A DNA stretch of 40,449 nt from Sporomusaceae bacterium (GTDB taxonomy: Bacteria; Bacillota; Negativicutes; Acidaminococcales; JAJUGR01), in contig JAJUGR010000022.1 in NCBI GenBank assembly GCA_029265905.1, positions 1 to 40,449 on the forward strand, in the 5' to 3' direction. The first letter of the stretch is position 1; each line of letters opens with the position of its first letter. The notes under the pieces are model-generated. The model made no database searches. It was given only the letters and a program-made list of their open reading frames with translations, and was not told where the DNA came from. Shown here one piece after another: positions 40,311-40,449 of this stretch. The position numbers and the translations under genes were made by a program.

Positions 40311-40449
40311 ATCGAGTAGGAGGTTGCCCATTAGTTGAGCAACCGACCTCTCACACCACCGTACGTACCGTTCGGTATACGGCGGTTCAATAACTTGAGT
40401 GCAGTACCTCGTATCGTTTAGCTATGTCATCATAGCCGATCGATGCGAG
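40311..40449 (-). mobile_element. 3' end of a group II intron (domains V and VI, maturase end)
   Basis: On the minus strand the intron-encoded ORF stops at 40387. Domain V follows directly: ACCGCCGTATACC-GAAC-GGTA-CG-TACGGTGGT at about 40385-40354, a hairpin with a two-base bulge and a CGC triad in the lower stem. Domain VI is GGTTGCTC-AACTAAT-GGGCAACC at about 40344-40322, with an unpaired A in the loop region. The end TCCTACTCGAT leads into yjiH, so the 3' splice site is placed at 40311/40310. The 5' end is outside the window. Confidence 0.8.
40387..40449 (-). CDS. C-terminal end of a group II intron reverse transcriptase/maturase
   Basis: The last 20 codons (LASIGYDDIAKRYEVLHSSY) are open to the window edge and end at TGA immediately before domain V. 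This is the normal position of the ORF end in many compact bacterial group II introns. The residues alone would not identify it; the RNA structure next to it does. Confidence 0.65.
   Translation of the reverse strand, partial: LASIGYDDIAKRYEVLHSSY

Noticed and set aside
40311-40331. ATG at 40331 as the native start of the yjiH gene
   Set aside because: The ATG and the next six codons fall inside group II intron domain VI and the intron's 3' terminal sequence. The protein would also lack the N-terminal third of the family.

Overview
The window is a moderately GC-rich, gene-dense stretch of bacterial chromosome. It looks like an anaerobic Firmicute, most likely a Negativicute (Sporomusa/Veillonella-like); this is inference from gene content. 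Supporting signs are T-box leaders, strong AGGAGG ribosome sites, many transporters for carboxylates and amino acids, a cysteine desulfidase under a sigma-54 activator, and no respiratory or rRNA genes. Both ends lie inside mobile elements: the terminus of an IS256-type insertion sequence on the left and the 3' end of a group II intron on the right. This fits an assembled contig that broke at repeats.

Left part (1-8453). A six-gene minus-strand operon encodes a TRAP transporter (DctP, DctQ, DctM), an AroE-type dehydrogenase, a thiamine-diphosphate enzyme and a metal-binding TIM-barrel isomerase/dehydratase. A divergent LacI-type regulator and two near-identical palindromic operators 99 bp apart complete the unit. 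The combination looks like an uptake and catabolic pathway for a cyclic hydroxy acid (quinate/shikimate-like or cyclitol-like). It is the best candidate here for an undescribed pathway. Positions 8534-9509 hold tcdA and a small unknown gene.

Middle (9843-23231). A TctCAB tripartite tricarboxylate transporter is coupled to a URO-D superfamily protein that is not HemE. Next comes a sigma-54 module (activator, three palindromic upstream sites, a -24/-12 promoter, cyuA) for cysteine breakdown. Then follow a phosphoribosyltransferase, a uridine-kinase-like nucleoside kinase, a voltage-gated-type ion channel with a zinc ribbon, a marR-lysA operon with a clear autoregulatory operator, and a secreted protein of unknown function.

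Right part (23358-40449). A livKHMGF branched-chain amino acid ABC transporter operon is preceded by two tandem T-box leaders, both with a CTC (leucine) specifier. An operon of a DcuC-type carrier and two M20 peptidases follows, then a divergent metallo-beta-lactamase-fold hydrolase, dapA, an orphan LivK-type binding protein, nadABC with a probable niacin-repressor operator, and yjiHG. yjiH is interrupted by the group II intron. Overall the window concerns uptake and fermentation of amino acids, peptides and organic acids, with NAD and lysine/diaminopimelate synthesis between these units.
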